Source: Dyadobacter endophyticus (GTDB lineage Bacteria > Bacteroidota > Bacteroidia > Cytophagales > Spirosomataceae). Taken from it: a stretch of DNA of 64,000 bases. How positions within the stretch are numbered: the stretch's first letter is position 1; each line of letters starts with the position of its first letter. A program made the translations under genes and the position numbers. The notes below the pieces were generated by a model. That model was not told the DNA's origin, did no database searches, and saw only the letters and a program-made list of their open reading frames with translations. This document shows, one piece after another, positions 37,303 through 46,099 of this stretch. The stretch is from assembly GCF_014641595.1 (NCBI RefSeq), contig NZ_BMIA01000001.1, forward strand, positions 682,001-746,000. The letters run 5' to 3'.

Positions 37303-37530
37303 CTACGGCTGGTTAACGAGGGTCGTGTCGTTGTTTCGGATGGATACGCGGATGTCCTCGATCTTGTGATGGTTAAGCCAGCGCTGAAAATCCAGTGCCT
37401 GTTCAGGCTGGTGGTGAATAATTGCCCCATTTGTCAGCATTAGTGTAAATGTGCTGTACGTCTGCAAGAATTTACAGACTTCATGGGAGTGATATTCAAA
37501 TCCCGCAAAATAAGGTTTAGTGAACGACAT
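37303..37530 (-). CDS. Small hypothetical protein
   Basis: 75 residues from an ATG at 37530. Not recognised. The sequence looks like a compact soluble alpha/beta domain (HSHEVCKFLQTYSTFTLMLTNGAIIHH, then RWLNHHKIEDIRVSIRNN) with several His. No signal or membrane helix. Upstream is an AT-rich 309-bp region shared with a divergent metallopeptidase; downstream is the hairpin-rich region. Coding is plausible because of balanced composition and a sensible start. Confidence 0.6.
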   Translation of the reverse strand: MSFTKPYFAGFEYHSHEVCKFLQTYSTFTLMLTNGAIIHHQPEQALDFQRWLNHHKIEDIRVSIRNNDTTLVNQP

Positions 37531-37839
37531 AAGCTGATTTAATTAAATTAACTTCAGTTGCCGAAATTTAAGTACATCGCACTTCCGTCGAAGAATTTAT
37601 TGAGCTATGTTTTGGAATTACTTATTTAACGGCTTTAAAAGTTATTGTATGGGTTATTTGCGTTACAGAATCTACAAATTGTAGCGGTAAATGGCAATAT
37701 TTGTACACCAGCACGCATATTGTAAAATTATCGCGGTACGGCTCTTTTCATAGCTGGCATTATTTCTATATTTGAATAAGACGGGTTTGGGAAACCACAC
37801 CGTATTAGATTTATTGTTAACCTAAAATACATCAACAAC
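37531..37839. other. AT-rich divergent intergenic region
   Basis: 309 bp between the small hypothetical and metallopeptidase genes. It contains a near-consensus -7 box (37767-37774) for the metallopeptidase and a 13-bp palindrome CTACAAATTGTAG at 37672-37684 that could be a regulator site. Nothing else recognised. Confidence 0.5.
37767..37774 (+). promoter_or_regulatory. Promoter -7 box for the metallopeptidase gene
   Basis: TATATTTG matches TAnnTTTG exactly. The -33 element is weak (TTTT at 37745-37748, 18-bp spacing). Predicted start near 37781, 59 nt before the ATG. Confidence 0.45.
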
Positions 37840-38685
37840 ATGCGTTGGCAGGATTTACGCAGAAGTAGCAACGTCGAAGACCGCCGCGGAATGTCGGGCG
37901 GGGGAAAAGTTGCACTAGGTGGTATCGGGGTGATCATCGTGGTCGCCATCGGGTTGCTTACCGGTCAGGACCCGCAGGAGATCCTTTCCAATATACAAGG
38001 CGCGCAAACCGAACAGACTGAAAACCGGCCGGCCGGGCCGCGTCCCGACGACAAGACAGCGGAATTCGTTTCTGCCGTATTGGGGAGTACCGAGGATGTA
38101 TGGACGCAGATTTATGCGCAGAACAACGCAGAGTACGAAAAGCCGGTGTTGCAAATGTTTTCAAACGAGACGCAAAGTGCTTGCGGCGGGGCGTCATCGG
38201 CCATGGGGCCATTCTATTGCCCTGCCGATCATAAAGTTTATATCGACCTCACTTTCTGCGACGAGCTTCGTGACCGGTTCAATGCACCGGGTGAGTTCGC
38301 GGTCGCTTATGTGGTGGCGCACGAGGTAGGGCATCACGTACAGAACCTGATGGGCATTTCCCAGCAAGTGCAGGAGCAACGTAGCAGGCTGAGCGAGGCC
38401 GAGTATAACAAGCTGTCGGTGAAGTTGGAATTGCAGGCAGATTTCCTAGCAGGCGTGTGGGCCAATCACGCCAACCAGATGGACAAGATCCTTGAACCAG
38501 GCGATCTGGAAGCTGCCCTGACCGCGGCCAATGCCATTGGTGACGACAAGCTTCAACAGGAATCGCAGGGGCGGGTAGTTCCCGACGCATTTACCCATGG
38601 CACCTCAAAGCAACGGATGTACTGGTTCAAGAAGGGTTTTGAAACCGGCGACCTGAATCAGGGACGTTACCAGGACATCCAATAA
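37840..38685 (+). CDS. YpfJ-type neutral zinc metallopeptidase, single membrane anchor
   Basis: 281 residues. The N-terminus MRWQDLRRSSNVEDRRG is the family hallmark, followed by one hydrophobic helix (about 24-43, VALGGIGVIIVVAIGLLTG). The periplasmic catalytic part has CGGASSAMGPFYCPADHKVYIDLTF and the zinc motif VVAHEVGHHVQNLMG, then LELQADFLAGVWANH with the third ligand. PF04228 family; a membrane-tethered metalloprotease of unknown substrate. It converges on the DUF4287 gene with 16 bp between them. Confidence 0.94.
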   Translation: MRWQDLRRSSNVEDRRGMSGGGKVALGGIGVIIVVAIGLLTGQDPQEILSNIQGAQTEQTENRPAGPRPDDKTAEFVSAVLGSTEDVWTQIYAQNNAEYEKPVLQMFSNETQSACGGASSAMGPFYCPADHKVYIDLTFCDELRDRFNAPGEFAVAYVVAHEVGHHVQNLMGISQQVQEQRSRLSEAEYNKLSVKLELQADFLAGVWANHANQMDKILEPGDLEAALTAANAIGDDKLQQESQGRVVPDAFTHGTSKQRMYWFKKGFETGDLNQGRYQDIQ

Positions 38686-38701
38686 GCGGCTGGCTGGCCA
38701 C

Positions 38702-38932
38702 CTAGTCGCTGTTTTCGTCCTTAATACCTTTCAATAATGCGTAGATGGCCATGGCGTGTCCCTGGCCAAGGTCGTAGTCTGCTTTAAGCCATTGTACAAT
38801 ATCACCGGCCTTCGTGCTGGCCAGTAATTGTCCGTTGGCAGTGAAGCCTTTTTCTTCGGCCAGCTTGCGGAAATCGGCAGGTCCTTTGCCGGTTTTGGCA
38901 AGAATGGTTTTAAGGTATCCCTGGAATGACAT
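38702..38932 (-). CDS. DUF4287 small protein
   Basis: 76 residues. Matches the DUF4287 pattern closely: MSFQGYLKTILAKTGKGP, DFRKLAEEKGF, AGDIVQWLKADYDLGQGHAMAIYALLKG. Cytoplasmic, function unknown; members occur alone or fused to DUF5655-type domains. Single gene. Confidence 0.9.
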   Translation of the reverse strand: MSFQGYLKTILAKTGKGPADFRKLAEEKGFTANGQLLASTKAGDIVQWLKADYDLGQGHAMAIYALLKGIKDENSD

Positions 38933-39063
38933 ATTGTCTGGTAAGAGGTTAAGAATTTAAAACTGCAAAATATAGCGCATATTAATGCTTGTGGCAAAAT
39001 TTTACTTGATTTGGGCTCTTTTGTAATATAATTTGCAAATGGATTTCTTTATACTCTCAGTTA

Positions 39064-39444
39064 ATGCTCTATCAGAATATCCTCCTCATCGATGATGATG
39101 AAGATGATCAGGAAATTTTCCTGACCGCGTTGGAATGTACACGAAAGGCCGTCCGTTGCACTGTCCTGGATAGTGCCAGGAAGGCATTGAACCAGATATC
39201 AAAAGGAGAACTCGAAACCGACCTTATTTTTCTCGACCTCAATATGCCCCTGATGAACGGGCAGCAATTCCTGGCAGAGATCAAAAAAGATGAAAAGCTC
39301 CGTAAAATCCCAGTGGTGATCCTTTCCACCTCTTCCAATGACGCCACCATAGCTCAGATGAAACAATTAGGCGCACGTCAATTTTTTACAAAGCCGGGCC
39401 GTTTTGAGGACCTGGTTGCAATCCTGGAAAAAGTTTTGGAGTAA
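39064..39444 (+). CDS. Single-domain response regulator (REC only)
   Basis: 126 residues, only a receiver domain. Acidic pocket LLIDDDEDDQE, phosphoacceptor Asp in LIFLDLNMPLMNG, conserved Ser/Thr in VVILSTSSND and Lys in FFTKPGRFEDL. With no output domain it probably works by protein contact, in the style of Rcp1 paired with a phytochrome or other hybrid kinase. No kinase lies beside it; the nearest is at 57.7-59.1 kb. The second SusC gene starts 118 bp downstream. Confidence 0.93.
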   Translation: MLYQNILLIDDDEDDQEIFLTALECTRKAVRCTVLDSARKALNQISKGELETDLIFLDLNMPLMNGQQFLAEIKKDEKLRKIPVVILSTSSNDATIAQMKQLGARQFFTKPGRFEDLVAILEKVLE

Positions 39445-39562
39445 CCTCCATTCATTAAAAGCAGAAGGTTTTCGTCTATTTCCTTCGAGTCTGCAAGTAC
39501 CCATCAGTATACGTATTTAGATTTCGCCTTTAAAGAATATTTAATCTTTAAATTTTGCAAAT

Positions 39563-42500
39563 ATGGCGCAATCGATACGAAGTTGTTTATCGGTCTTACT
39601 GGCCGTGCTGTTTTGTGCCTATGAGGCAGTGGGGCAGGACAGGCGTGTGAAAGGAAAGGTTACAGACGAAGCCAGCGCCGGTATACCCGGTGTGAGCGTG
39701 CTCGTTAAGGGCACCAACAATGGTACCAATACAGATGCAGACGGCAATTTCAGCATCATGCTTCCTGCGGGTAGCCATGTGCTTACCGTGTCGTCCATTG
39801 GTCATGTGACCCAGGACGTTAACGTTACCGCGAGTTCGACCGAGATTACCGTCAAGCTCAAAGCGGATGTAAAGAGTCTGGGAGAAGTAGTGGTGACGGC
39901 ACTTGGCGTGCAGCGCAGCACAAGGAATGTAGGCTACGCCGTGCAGCAGATCGATGGCGGGGGCATTCAGGAAGCGCGGGAAGTGAACTATATCAATTCA
40001 TTGCAGGGAAAACTCGCCGGCGTGCAGATTGGAGGAAACAGCGGCTCTATGGGCGGCTCGTCGCGCGTAACGATTCGCGGTTTGAAATCCATTTCCGGCA
40101 ACAACAATGCATTGTTTATCGTCGACGGCGTGCCGATGGCCAATATGAACCTCAATTCATACGGCGTTACCGGCGGGCAAGGGACAGGTGGCGGCGGGTA
40201 CGACTACGGCAACCCTGCACAGCTTCTCAATCCCAACGACGTGGAGAATATATCGGTACTGAAAGGTGCCGCCGCAACTGCGCTTTATGGCAGCCGCGGG
40301 CAGAATGGGGTGATTTATATTACTACCAAAACAGGCAAAGGCTCCGGCAAGCTTTCGTTAAATTATGACCTTAATATCCAGACCGACCAGGTTTCGCTGC
40401 TCCCCAAATTCCAGAACCTGTATGGTGGCGGGGGAAGTCCGAACTTTACGAAGTTGTATGTCGGCCAGAACCCGTCGGGATTCCTGCCGGGCGGCGGTAC
40501 GTACGACGATGGCGATGGCAAAGGCCGCTACGATCTGATTCCCGACTACGGTACCGACGAATCGTGGGGGCCGAAGATGGAGGGGCAGCTGGTGCGGCAT
40601 TACTGGTCGTGGGACCAGGACCGTAACAACCCGAATTTCGGTAAGACGGCCCCCTGGAGCCCGCATCCTGACAATGCGAAGAATTTTTTCAAAACCGGCG
40701 TAACCTTCTCGAATAACCTTTCGGTTGCAAGTAGCGGCGATAATGGTTCGATCCGTTTTTCTGCGGGGCAGACTAAACAGAACTTTATTTATCCAGGCAG
40801 CAGCCTGAGCCGCTTTTTTATCAGCCTTAATACGGTTTATAAATTCACAGAGAAGTTTACTTTCAGCGGCGGGATCAATTATATAAATGACCATTCCAAA
40901 GGCCGGCCGGGAACGGGTTTCTTCGGCAATAATCCGATGTTGTTTTATGTGATGTTCGGCCAGCGGCAGATCGACGATGCTTACCTGCGTAACTATAAAT
41001 ACGCCGACGGTACCGAGCAGTCGTGGAACCGCACGGCATGGAATATCCAAAAACCCGCATTTACGCAAAATCCCTACTGGAACCAGTACGAAAACTATAA
41101 TACCGACCAAAATAACCGCTATTTCGGCAATGCGGGCCTTACCTACAAAATCACCGACTGGCTCTCGGCCGACGTACGCGTCTTCTCCGATTACCTGAAC
41201 CACCTCGACGAGGTCAGGAGCGCGAAAGGCTTTTTTGTAGGGTCATATGCCAAGCGGGCGGTGATTAATAACGAGAATAACTACCAGGGAACGCTGAATG
41301 TCAACAAAGCTTTCGAAGACTCGAAACTGACGCTTGAAGCCGTGGCAGGGGGTAATATATTGAGGATTAAATCCAGCATCGATGCCGGCAATACCAACGG
41401 CGGGCTGCAAAACCCGATGGTATACGTGCTGCAAAACTCGGTAACACCGGCGACTGTTTCAAATTCTTACGGCAACAAACAGATCAACTCGTTTTTTGGC
41501 TCTGTGACATTGGGGTATAACAAATTCCTCTACCTCACTGCAACAGGCCGGAACGACTGGGCTTCCACATTGAAACAAACCGGCAACTATTCTTATTTCT
41601 ATCCGTCGGTGTCGGGTTCATTCATTTTTTCCGACCTGATCACCGACGCGAAATGGCTTACGCTCGGGAAGGCGCGCCTTTCGTATGCACGCGTGGGCAA
41701 CGATGCCGATCCGTACGCCGTGTCGAGATATTACGATTACGTGGCGCCATTTGATACCTATCCTTTGCAGAGCACTTCCGATAAGCTTTTCAATAGCGGC
41801 TTGAAGCCGGAGTTGTCGTCGGAAACGGAAGCTGGCGTAGATTTTAAATTCTTCAACGACCGGCTTGGGGCAAACTTTACCTATTACAACCGCAAGACCA
41901 AAAACCAGATATGGAATGTGCAGATCCCATCCGAGAGCGGTTTTACGACGAAGGTCGTCAATGGCGGTACGGTGCAGAATAAGGGGATCGAGCTGACACT
42001 TTCGGCTACGCCTGTGATGACTACCAATTTCAGCTGGCGGGTAGGGCTCAATTTTTCTAAAAACAATAACACTGTCGTCGACCTGAACAGTACCGGCGAT
42101 AATATCGCGGGTATCGAACGGTTCATTATCGGTACCGAGCGCCGAACCAACAAAGTGTCAATGGTGGCGCAGAAAGGGAAGTCGCTCGGCACGATGCTGG
42201 GGACGGACTATGTGTATGATTCCAAAGGCAACAAGACCGTGGCCGATAACGGTACTTACAATGTTACCGCCACGCCGGTGATCATCGGCGATGCCAACCC
42301 GGATTTTATAGGAGGCGTGTCCAATATGCTGAGCTACAAGAATTTTTATCTCTCGGCGCTGGTCGATTTTCAAAAGGGTGGAGATTTCTTTTCATATACC
42401 AATTTGTACGGAAACAAATCGGGGATGCTGAAAGAAACGGCTGAAAATGGTATCCGTGAGAATGGCGTGATCAATCCGGGCGTGAAGGCGGACGGCTCGC

Positions 42501-42826
42501 CGAACGATATTGCAGTACCGGCGCGGACGCATTTCAATGCCGACGGCGGTAACCGGATCAGCAGGGCCAATCTCTACGACGGCAGCTTCGTTTACCTGCG
42601 CGAGGTGCGGCTGGGATGGTACCTGCCCGATAGCTGGGCGAAGAAGGTCCGCATGCAGGCGCTGCGCGTGACACTTACCGGGCGGAATCTCTGGCTTATC
42701 AAGAGCAATGCACCCAACGTCGACCCGGCCAATATTACCAATTCCATCAGCAACCAGATCGGCTTTGAGGGTGGCGCACTGCCAGCGGTGCGAAGCTATG
42801 GTGTGAACCTGAATGTTACTTTCTGA
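39563..42826 (+). CDS. SusC/RagA-type TonB-linked outer-membrane transporter (second pair)
   Basis: 1087 residues with signal peptide (about 1-24). Carboxypeptidase-regulatory domain from VKGKVTDEASAGIPGVSVLVKG (about 28-112), plug with GEVVVTALGVQRSTRNVGYAVQQ and TALYGSRGQNGVIYITTKTG, then barrel ending YGVNLNVTF with a terminal Phe. Normal SusC plan without extra inserts. The AT-rich 118 bp upstream gives no convincing promoter. Its SusD partner starts 21 bp later. Substrate unknown; no glycoside hydrolase or sigma/anti-sigma gene is linked. Confidence 0.93.
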   Translation: MAQSIRSCLSVLLAVLFCAYEAVGQDRRVKGKVTDEASAGIPGVSVLVKGTNNGTNTDADGNFSIMLPAGSHVLTVSSIGHVTQDVNVTASSTEITVKLKADVKSLGEVVVTALGVQRSTRNVGYAVQQIDGGGIQEAREVNYINSLQGKLAGVQIGGNSGSMGGSSRVTIRGLKSISGNNNALFIVDGVPMANMNLNSYGVTGGQGTGGGGYDYGNPAQLLNPNDVENISVLKGAAATALYGSRGQNGVIYITTKTGKGSGKLSLNYDLNIQTDQVSLLPKFQNLYGGGGSPNFTKLYVGQNPSGFLPGGGTYDDGDGKGRYDLIPDYGTDESWGPKMEGQLVRHYWSWDQDRNNPNFGKTAPWSPHPDNAKNFFKTGVTFSNNLSVASSGDNGSIRFSAGQTKQNFIYPGSSLSRFFISLNTVYKFTEKFTFSGGINYINDHSKGRPGTGFFGNNPMLFYVMFGQRQIDDAYLRNYKYADGTEQSWNRTAWNIQKPAFTQNPYWNQYENYNTDQNNRYFGNAGLTYKITDWLSADVRVFSDYLNHLDEVRSAKGFFVGSYAKRAVINNENNYQGTLNVNKAFEDSKLTLEAVAGGNILRIKSSIDAGNTNGGLQNPMVYVLQNSVTPATVSNSYGNKQINSFFGSVTLGYNKFLYLTATGRNDWASTLKQTGNYSYFYPSVSGSFIFSDLITDAKWLTLGKARLSYARVGNDADPYAVSRYYDYVAPFDTYPLQSTSDKLFNSGLKPELSSETEAGVDFKFFNDRLGANFTYYNRKTKNQIWNVQIPSESGFTTKVVNGGTVQNKGIELTLSATPVMTTNFSWRVGLNFSKNNNTVVDLNSTGDNIAGIERFIIGTERRTNKVSMVAQKGKSLGTMLGTDYVYDSKGNKTVADNGTYNVTATPVIIGDANPDFIGGVSNMLSYKNFYLSALVDFQKGGDFFSYTNLYGNKSGMLKETAENGIRENGVINPGVKADGSPNDIAVPARTHFNADGGNRISRANLYDGSFVYLREVRLGWYLPDSWAKKVRMQALRVTLTGRNLWLIKSNAPNVDPANITNSISNQIGFEGGALPAVRSYGVNLNVTF

Positions 42827-42847
42827 TCCGGTTTAAAATCGATTGAT

Positions 42848-44290
42848 ATGAGAAACAAGCTATTAATACTGATAGTCATACTCGTGACATTCACGGGATG
42901 CGACAATTTTGATTCGCTGAATACCGACCCGGCGCGGTCGAGCGAAACACAGCCTGAATTCCTGCTTTCCAATGCCGAAAAGCGCGCCAGCGATCTGATG
43001 TACGATACCTATTTCAACGGGCGGATCGGCATGGAGCTTTCGCAATACTGGATGGGTACAGACAAGACCTCCGACGGGCGTTTCCTATTCACCAACGACG
43101 GTCTCTGGGCAGGGCTCTATGCCGGCCCGCTGATGGACCTGAAAGAGATCAGCAACTACTACGACCGGCATCCGGCTGAAAAAAGCCCGCATACCCTGGC
43201 TGTGGCCGAAATATTGAAAGCCTGGATTTTCCATGTGCTTACTGATGTGTACATCGATATCCCTTACACACAGGCGTCGCAGGGAGAGCGCATTCCCCAG
43301 CCCGTATTCGACCAGGGTAAGGACGTTTACACGGCGTTGCTGACCTCACTGAAAACGCAGATCGATGTACTTTCGGGCACTTCTTCCAGCGTGGTCCGCG
43401 GGGATATAATTGCCAAAGGCGACGTGCAACAGTGGATCAGGATTGCGAACGCATTGCGCATGCGGATTGCGATGCGCATGGTGGACGCTGCGCCTGCGGA
43501 AGCGAAGGCTGTTATTGAAGACGCTGTCAAGAATACATTGACCGGTACTGTCCAGGATGTGTATTTTCCTTACAATGTGGCAACTACAACCAACCGTTTT
43601 CCCTATAATGACGTAGAAAGGCCGTTGGTCGAATTTGCGGTGACTTCTACGCTGGTGGATTACCTGCAATCGGTCGACGATCCACGTCTGCCCGTTTTTG
43701 CGCGGCCTGATGACACCAATGGCAAATATATTGGGAAGGTTTATGGCACCGAAGCTAATTCGCCTACAATGATCGGCCTTTCCAAACCGGGCGTAATCGC
43801 TTACAGTGGTTCGGCCAAAGGTTATGTGATCACCTTCGCGGAAATAGCGTTCATCAAAGCGGAGGCTGCCGCGCGCGGCATGAATGTAGGGAATGATGCA
43901 GCTGAAATACTTTATAACGAGGCTGTGAAGGCATCGATGGCACAATGGGGCATTACGGATGCGAGGACGGTCGAAACTTATCTGAAAAGTGTGCCTTACA
44001 AGGCAGGAGCGTGGAAAAATGTGATCGGTACGCAGAAATGGATCGCATTGTATATGCAGGGGCTGCAATCGTGGCTGGAACGCCTGCGACTCGATCCGAA
44101 GAAGCCGGATGGCAGCGTGCTGTTTATCCCCCCGGCATCGGGTAGCCTCGATCCCGACGTTACGGATGTGCCCAAACGGTTGAAATACCCCAGTACCACA
44201 CGCGCCAGCAACGCACTAAACAGCGAAAGTGCTGCCAAGCGGATAGGCGGTGATACTCAGGCAGTGAGGAACTGGTGGGACGTCCAATGA
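42848..44290 (+). CDS. SusD/RagB-type lipoprotein (SusD-like_2 group)
   Basis: 480 residues with lipobox in VTFTGC. It belongs to the shorter SusD-like group: FDSLNTDPARSSETQPEFLL, ELSQYWMGTDKT, AVAEILKAWIFHVLTDVYIDIPYTQA, AYSGSAKGYVITFAEIAFIKAEAAARG, and the ending VRNWWDVQ. This group usually pairs with transporters whose ligands include amino-acid or peptide-like compounds as well as glycans, so a glycan role should not be assumed. 21 bp after SusC. Confidence 0.92.
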   Translation: MRNKLLILIVILVTFTGCDNFDSLNTDPARSSETQPEFLLSNAEKRASDLMYDTYFNGRIGMELSQYWMGTDKTSDGRFLFTNDGLWAGLYAGPLMDLKEISNYYDRHPAEKSPHTLAVAEILKAWIFHVLTDVYIDIPYTQASQGERIPQPVFDQGKDVYTALLTSLKTQIDVLSGTSSSVVRGDIIAKGDVQQWIRIANALRMRIAMRMVDAAPAEAKAVIEDAVKNTLTGTVQDVYFPYNVATTTNRFPYNDVERPLVEFAVTSTLVDYLQSVDDPRLPVFARPDDTNGKYIGKVYGTEANSPTMIGLSKPGVIAYSGSAKGYVITFAEIAFIKAEAAARGMNVGNDAAEILYNEAVKASMAQWGITDARTVETYLKSVPYKAGAWKNVIGTQKWIALYMQGLQSWLERLRLDPKKPDGSVLFIPPASGSLDPDVTDVPKRLKYPSTTRASNALNSESAAKRIGGDTQAVRNWWDVQ

Positions 44291-44368
44291 AAATTAAGAT
44301 ATTGTTAAAGCATCCCGTATCTTGATTCGGCTCCTTACCTTTGGCGCCGAATTAAGTTTGGATGTGAG

Positions 44369-44671
44369 ATGACGCACGAAAAAATATTTGTCTTAGAAAC
44401 CGGAAGAGCCGTGAAAGTAAAAGTGGAGGGTGTACTGGCCGACGACCTCTCGAAAGTAAGTATCCAGGTCGGTGTTTTGATTAAAGACGGGAAAGAGGAG
44501 GAGTTCAGGCCACCCATCGGGCTGACTCATCCTAAGTATTGGAAACTAAAAAATCTGGATCCGGAGAAAGCCAGTCTGCTGCAGATACAATACAGCGGCG
44601 TGCATCCGAAGCAAATCAGAAAGACTATCCGGGAGTTTGATAAATTGCATGCATTGGAAATACAAGACTAA
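44369..44671 (+). CDS. Small hypothetical protein upstream of the MBL hydrolase
   Basis: 100 residues from ATG. Not recognised. Beta-rich first half (KIFVLETGRAVKVKVEGVLADDLSKVSIQVGVL region) followed by a charged helical end (KQIRKTIREFDKLHALEIQD). No signal peptide. It is 78 bp after the SusD gene and 18 bp before the MBL gene. A perfect -7 box TACCTTTG at 44336-44343 lies upstream but without a matching -33 element. Confidence 0.7.
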   Translation: MTHEKIFVLETGRAVKVKVEGVLADDLSKVSIQVGVLIKDGKEEEFRPPIGLTHPKYWKLKNLDPEKASLLQIQYSGVHPKQIRKTIREFDKLHALEIQD

Positions 44672-44689
44672 CCCTTTTCAAATTATCGC

Positions 44690-45949
44690 ATGAAATACAC
44701 CGCTATTGTTAAAATGGGCCTGGCTCTGCTTTGGCTGGGCTTTAATGTGCCGGTTGCCTGCGCGCAAGCCCCGGGCCAACCGCTACCGGCCTGGCAGGAG
44801 GGCGAGCTGGACATTCACCATATCAGCACAGGAATGGGTAATGCCACCTTCATGATCCTGCCGGACGGTACGACATTTCTTGTGGACGCCGGTGCGCTTG
44901 ATCCCACGGAGGCGCGCACGCAAAGCCCCCGCAACACGAAAGCAATGCCGGGCAAGGAGCGGCAGCCAGGCGAATGGATCGCCCGGTATGTTCGCAAAGT
45001 TGCTAAAACACCGGTGGTAGATTACGCCCTGATTACCCATTTTCATGATGACCATATGGGTACACCGACTTCGATTTCCAAGAGATCGGAACAGGGTAAA
45101 TATGCATTGGCAGGCATTACCGAGGTGGCGGAGTTTGTGCCGGTGAAAAAGATCATCGACCGCGGATGGCCAGCTTATGCCTATCCGCGACCGGTCAATG
45201 ACAGTATGATGCTTAATTACCGCAGGTTTCTCGACTGGCAGGTAAAGAATAATGCATTACGTGTAGAGACAAGCGTTCCGGGCCGCAATGACCAGATCGT
45301 TTTACTCTATGATCCCCAGAAATATAAGGACCTGTTCGAAGTGCGGAATATTTCTGCCAATGGTGAAATATGGACGGGCGTGGGCAACCTAACCCGCAAG
45401 CATTTTCCCGATTTGAAAGACCTGAAACCAGAGCAGTATCCGAGCGAAAACATGTGCAGCATTGCCACAAGGATCAGCTACGGGAAGTTCGACTACTTTA
45501 CCGGCGGCGACACGCCAGGTGTTCTTCAACCTGGTGTTCCGGCCTGGCATGATGTGGAAACGCCTGTGGCAAAGGCCGTTGGCCCGGTGGATGTACACAT
45601 TCTCGATCACCACGGCAACCGCGATTCACAAAATGACTTTCTGCTCGGAGCATTGCGGCCGCGCGTGCTGGTAATCCCGGTGTGGTCATCGGATCACCCC
45701 GGCCACGACGTGCTAGACCGTATTTATTCCCAACGCATCTACCAGGGTGAACGAGACGTATTTGCTACGGGTATGCTTGAAGCGAACAAGCTGGTGATCG
45801 GAGAAATGCTGAACCGTTTGAAGAGCGACAGCGGGCATGTGGTGATACGGGTAGCGAATGGGGGAGATAGTTACAAGGTTTTTGTGCTTGATGATCGTGA
45901 TGAGCAGCTGACAATCAAGGCGATACACGGGCCCTACGCTTCCCGGTAA
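44690..45949 (+). CDS. Exported MBL-fold metallohydrolase
   Basis: 419 residues with signal peptide (about 1-25, ending PVACAQ). The metallo-beta-lactamase fold starts at LDIHHISTGMGNATFMILPDG; the metal motif THFHDDHMG gives His117, His119, Asp121 and His122; later ligands probably are the Asp of GGDTPG and the His of LDHHGNRDS. The order resembles ComEC/Rec2-like MBL proteins acting on nucleic acids or phosphodiesters, but the substrate is not determinable. Periplasmic location next to a SusCD pair suggests processing of an imported compound (inference). Confidence 0.88.
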   Translation: MKYTAIVKMGLALLWLGFNVPVACAQAPGQPLPAWQEGELDIHHISTGMGNATFMILPDGTTFLVDAGALDPTEARTQSPRNTKAMPGKERQPGEWIARYVRKVAKTPVVDYALITHFHDDHMGTPTSISKRSEQGKYALAGITEVAEFVPVKKIIDRGWPAYAYPRPVNDSMMLNYRRFLDWQVKNNALRVETSVPGRNDQIVLLYDPQKYKDLFEVRNISANGEIWTGVGNLTRKHFPDLKDLKPEQYPSENMCSIATRISYGKFDYFTGGDTPGVLQPGVPAWHDVETPVAKAVGPVDVHILDHHGNRDSQNDFLLGALRPRVLVIPVWSSDHPGHDVLDRIYSQRIYQGERDVFATGMLEANKLVIGEMLNRLKSDSGHVVIRVANGGDSYKVFVLDDRDEQLTIKAIHGPYASR

Positions 45950-46063
45950 AACGATCGGGAGGTAAAAGGCCTCAATTCGTTGTCAAGTGCCGTTGGGACA
46001 TTCCCTGGGCGGAGCTTTTGTTCATAGACAGGTGCTTAGGTGCCCGCAGGATAAACGGTGTAA

Positions 46064-46093
46064 TTCCCCGGCACCCTTTCCGGCACCGGGGAA
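46064..46093. terminator. Inverted repeat between convergent genes (TTCCCCGG / CCGGGGAA)
   Basis: Perfect 8-bp arms 46064-46071 and 46086-46093 with a 14-nt loop that contains a second CCGGCACC copy. It lies 114 bp after the MBL stop and 6 bp beyond the alcohol dehydrogenase stop. No T tract; function as a terminator is possible only by position. Confidence 0.5.
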
Positions 46094-46099
46094 CGAAGA

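Noticed and set aside
36942..37430. 162-codon minus-strand frame through the hairpin-rich region
   Set aside because: Ser/Thr/Pro-rich, no recognisable fold, and overlaps the better 75-residue frame at 37303-37530.
39521..39562. Possible promoter with TAAATTTTG right before the second SusC ATG
   Set aside because: One base too many in the -7 element and it would give a leaderless message; no -33 partner.
40358..41203. 281-codon open frame opposite the second SusC gene
   Set aside because: Shadow of a clear barrel-coding sequence; composition is not protein-like.
44336..44343. Perfect -7 box TACCTTTG upstream of the small hypothetical gene at 44369
   Set aside because: No TTTG or TTG at 17-22 bp upstream; left as a remark and not annotated as a promoter.
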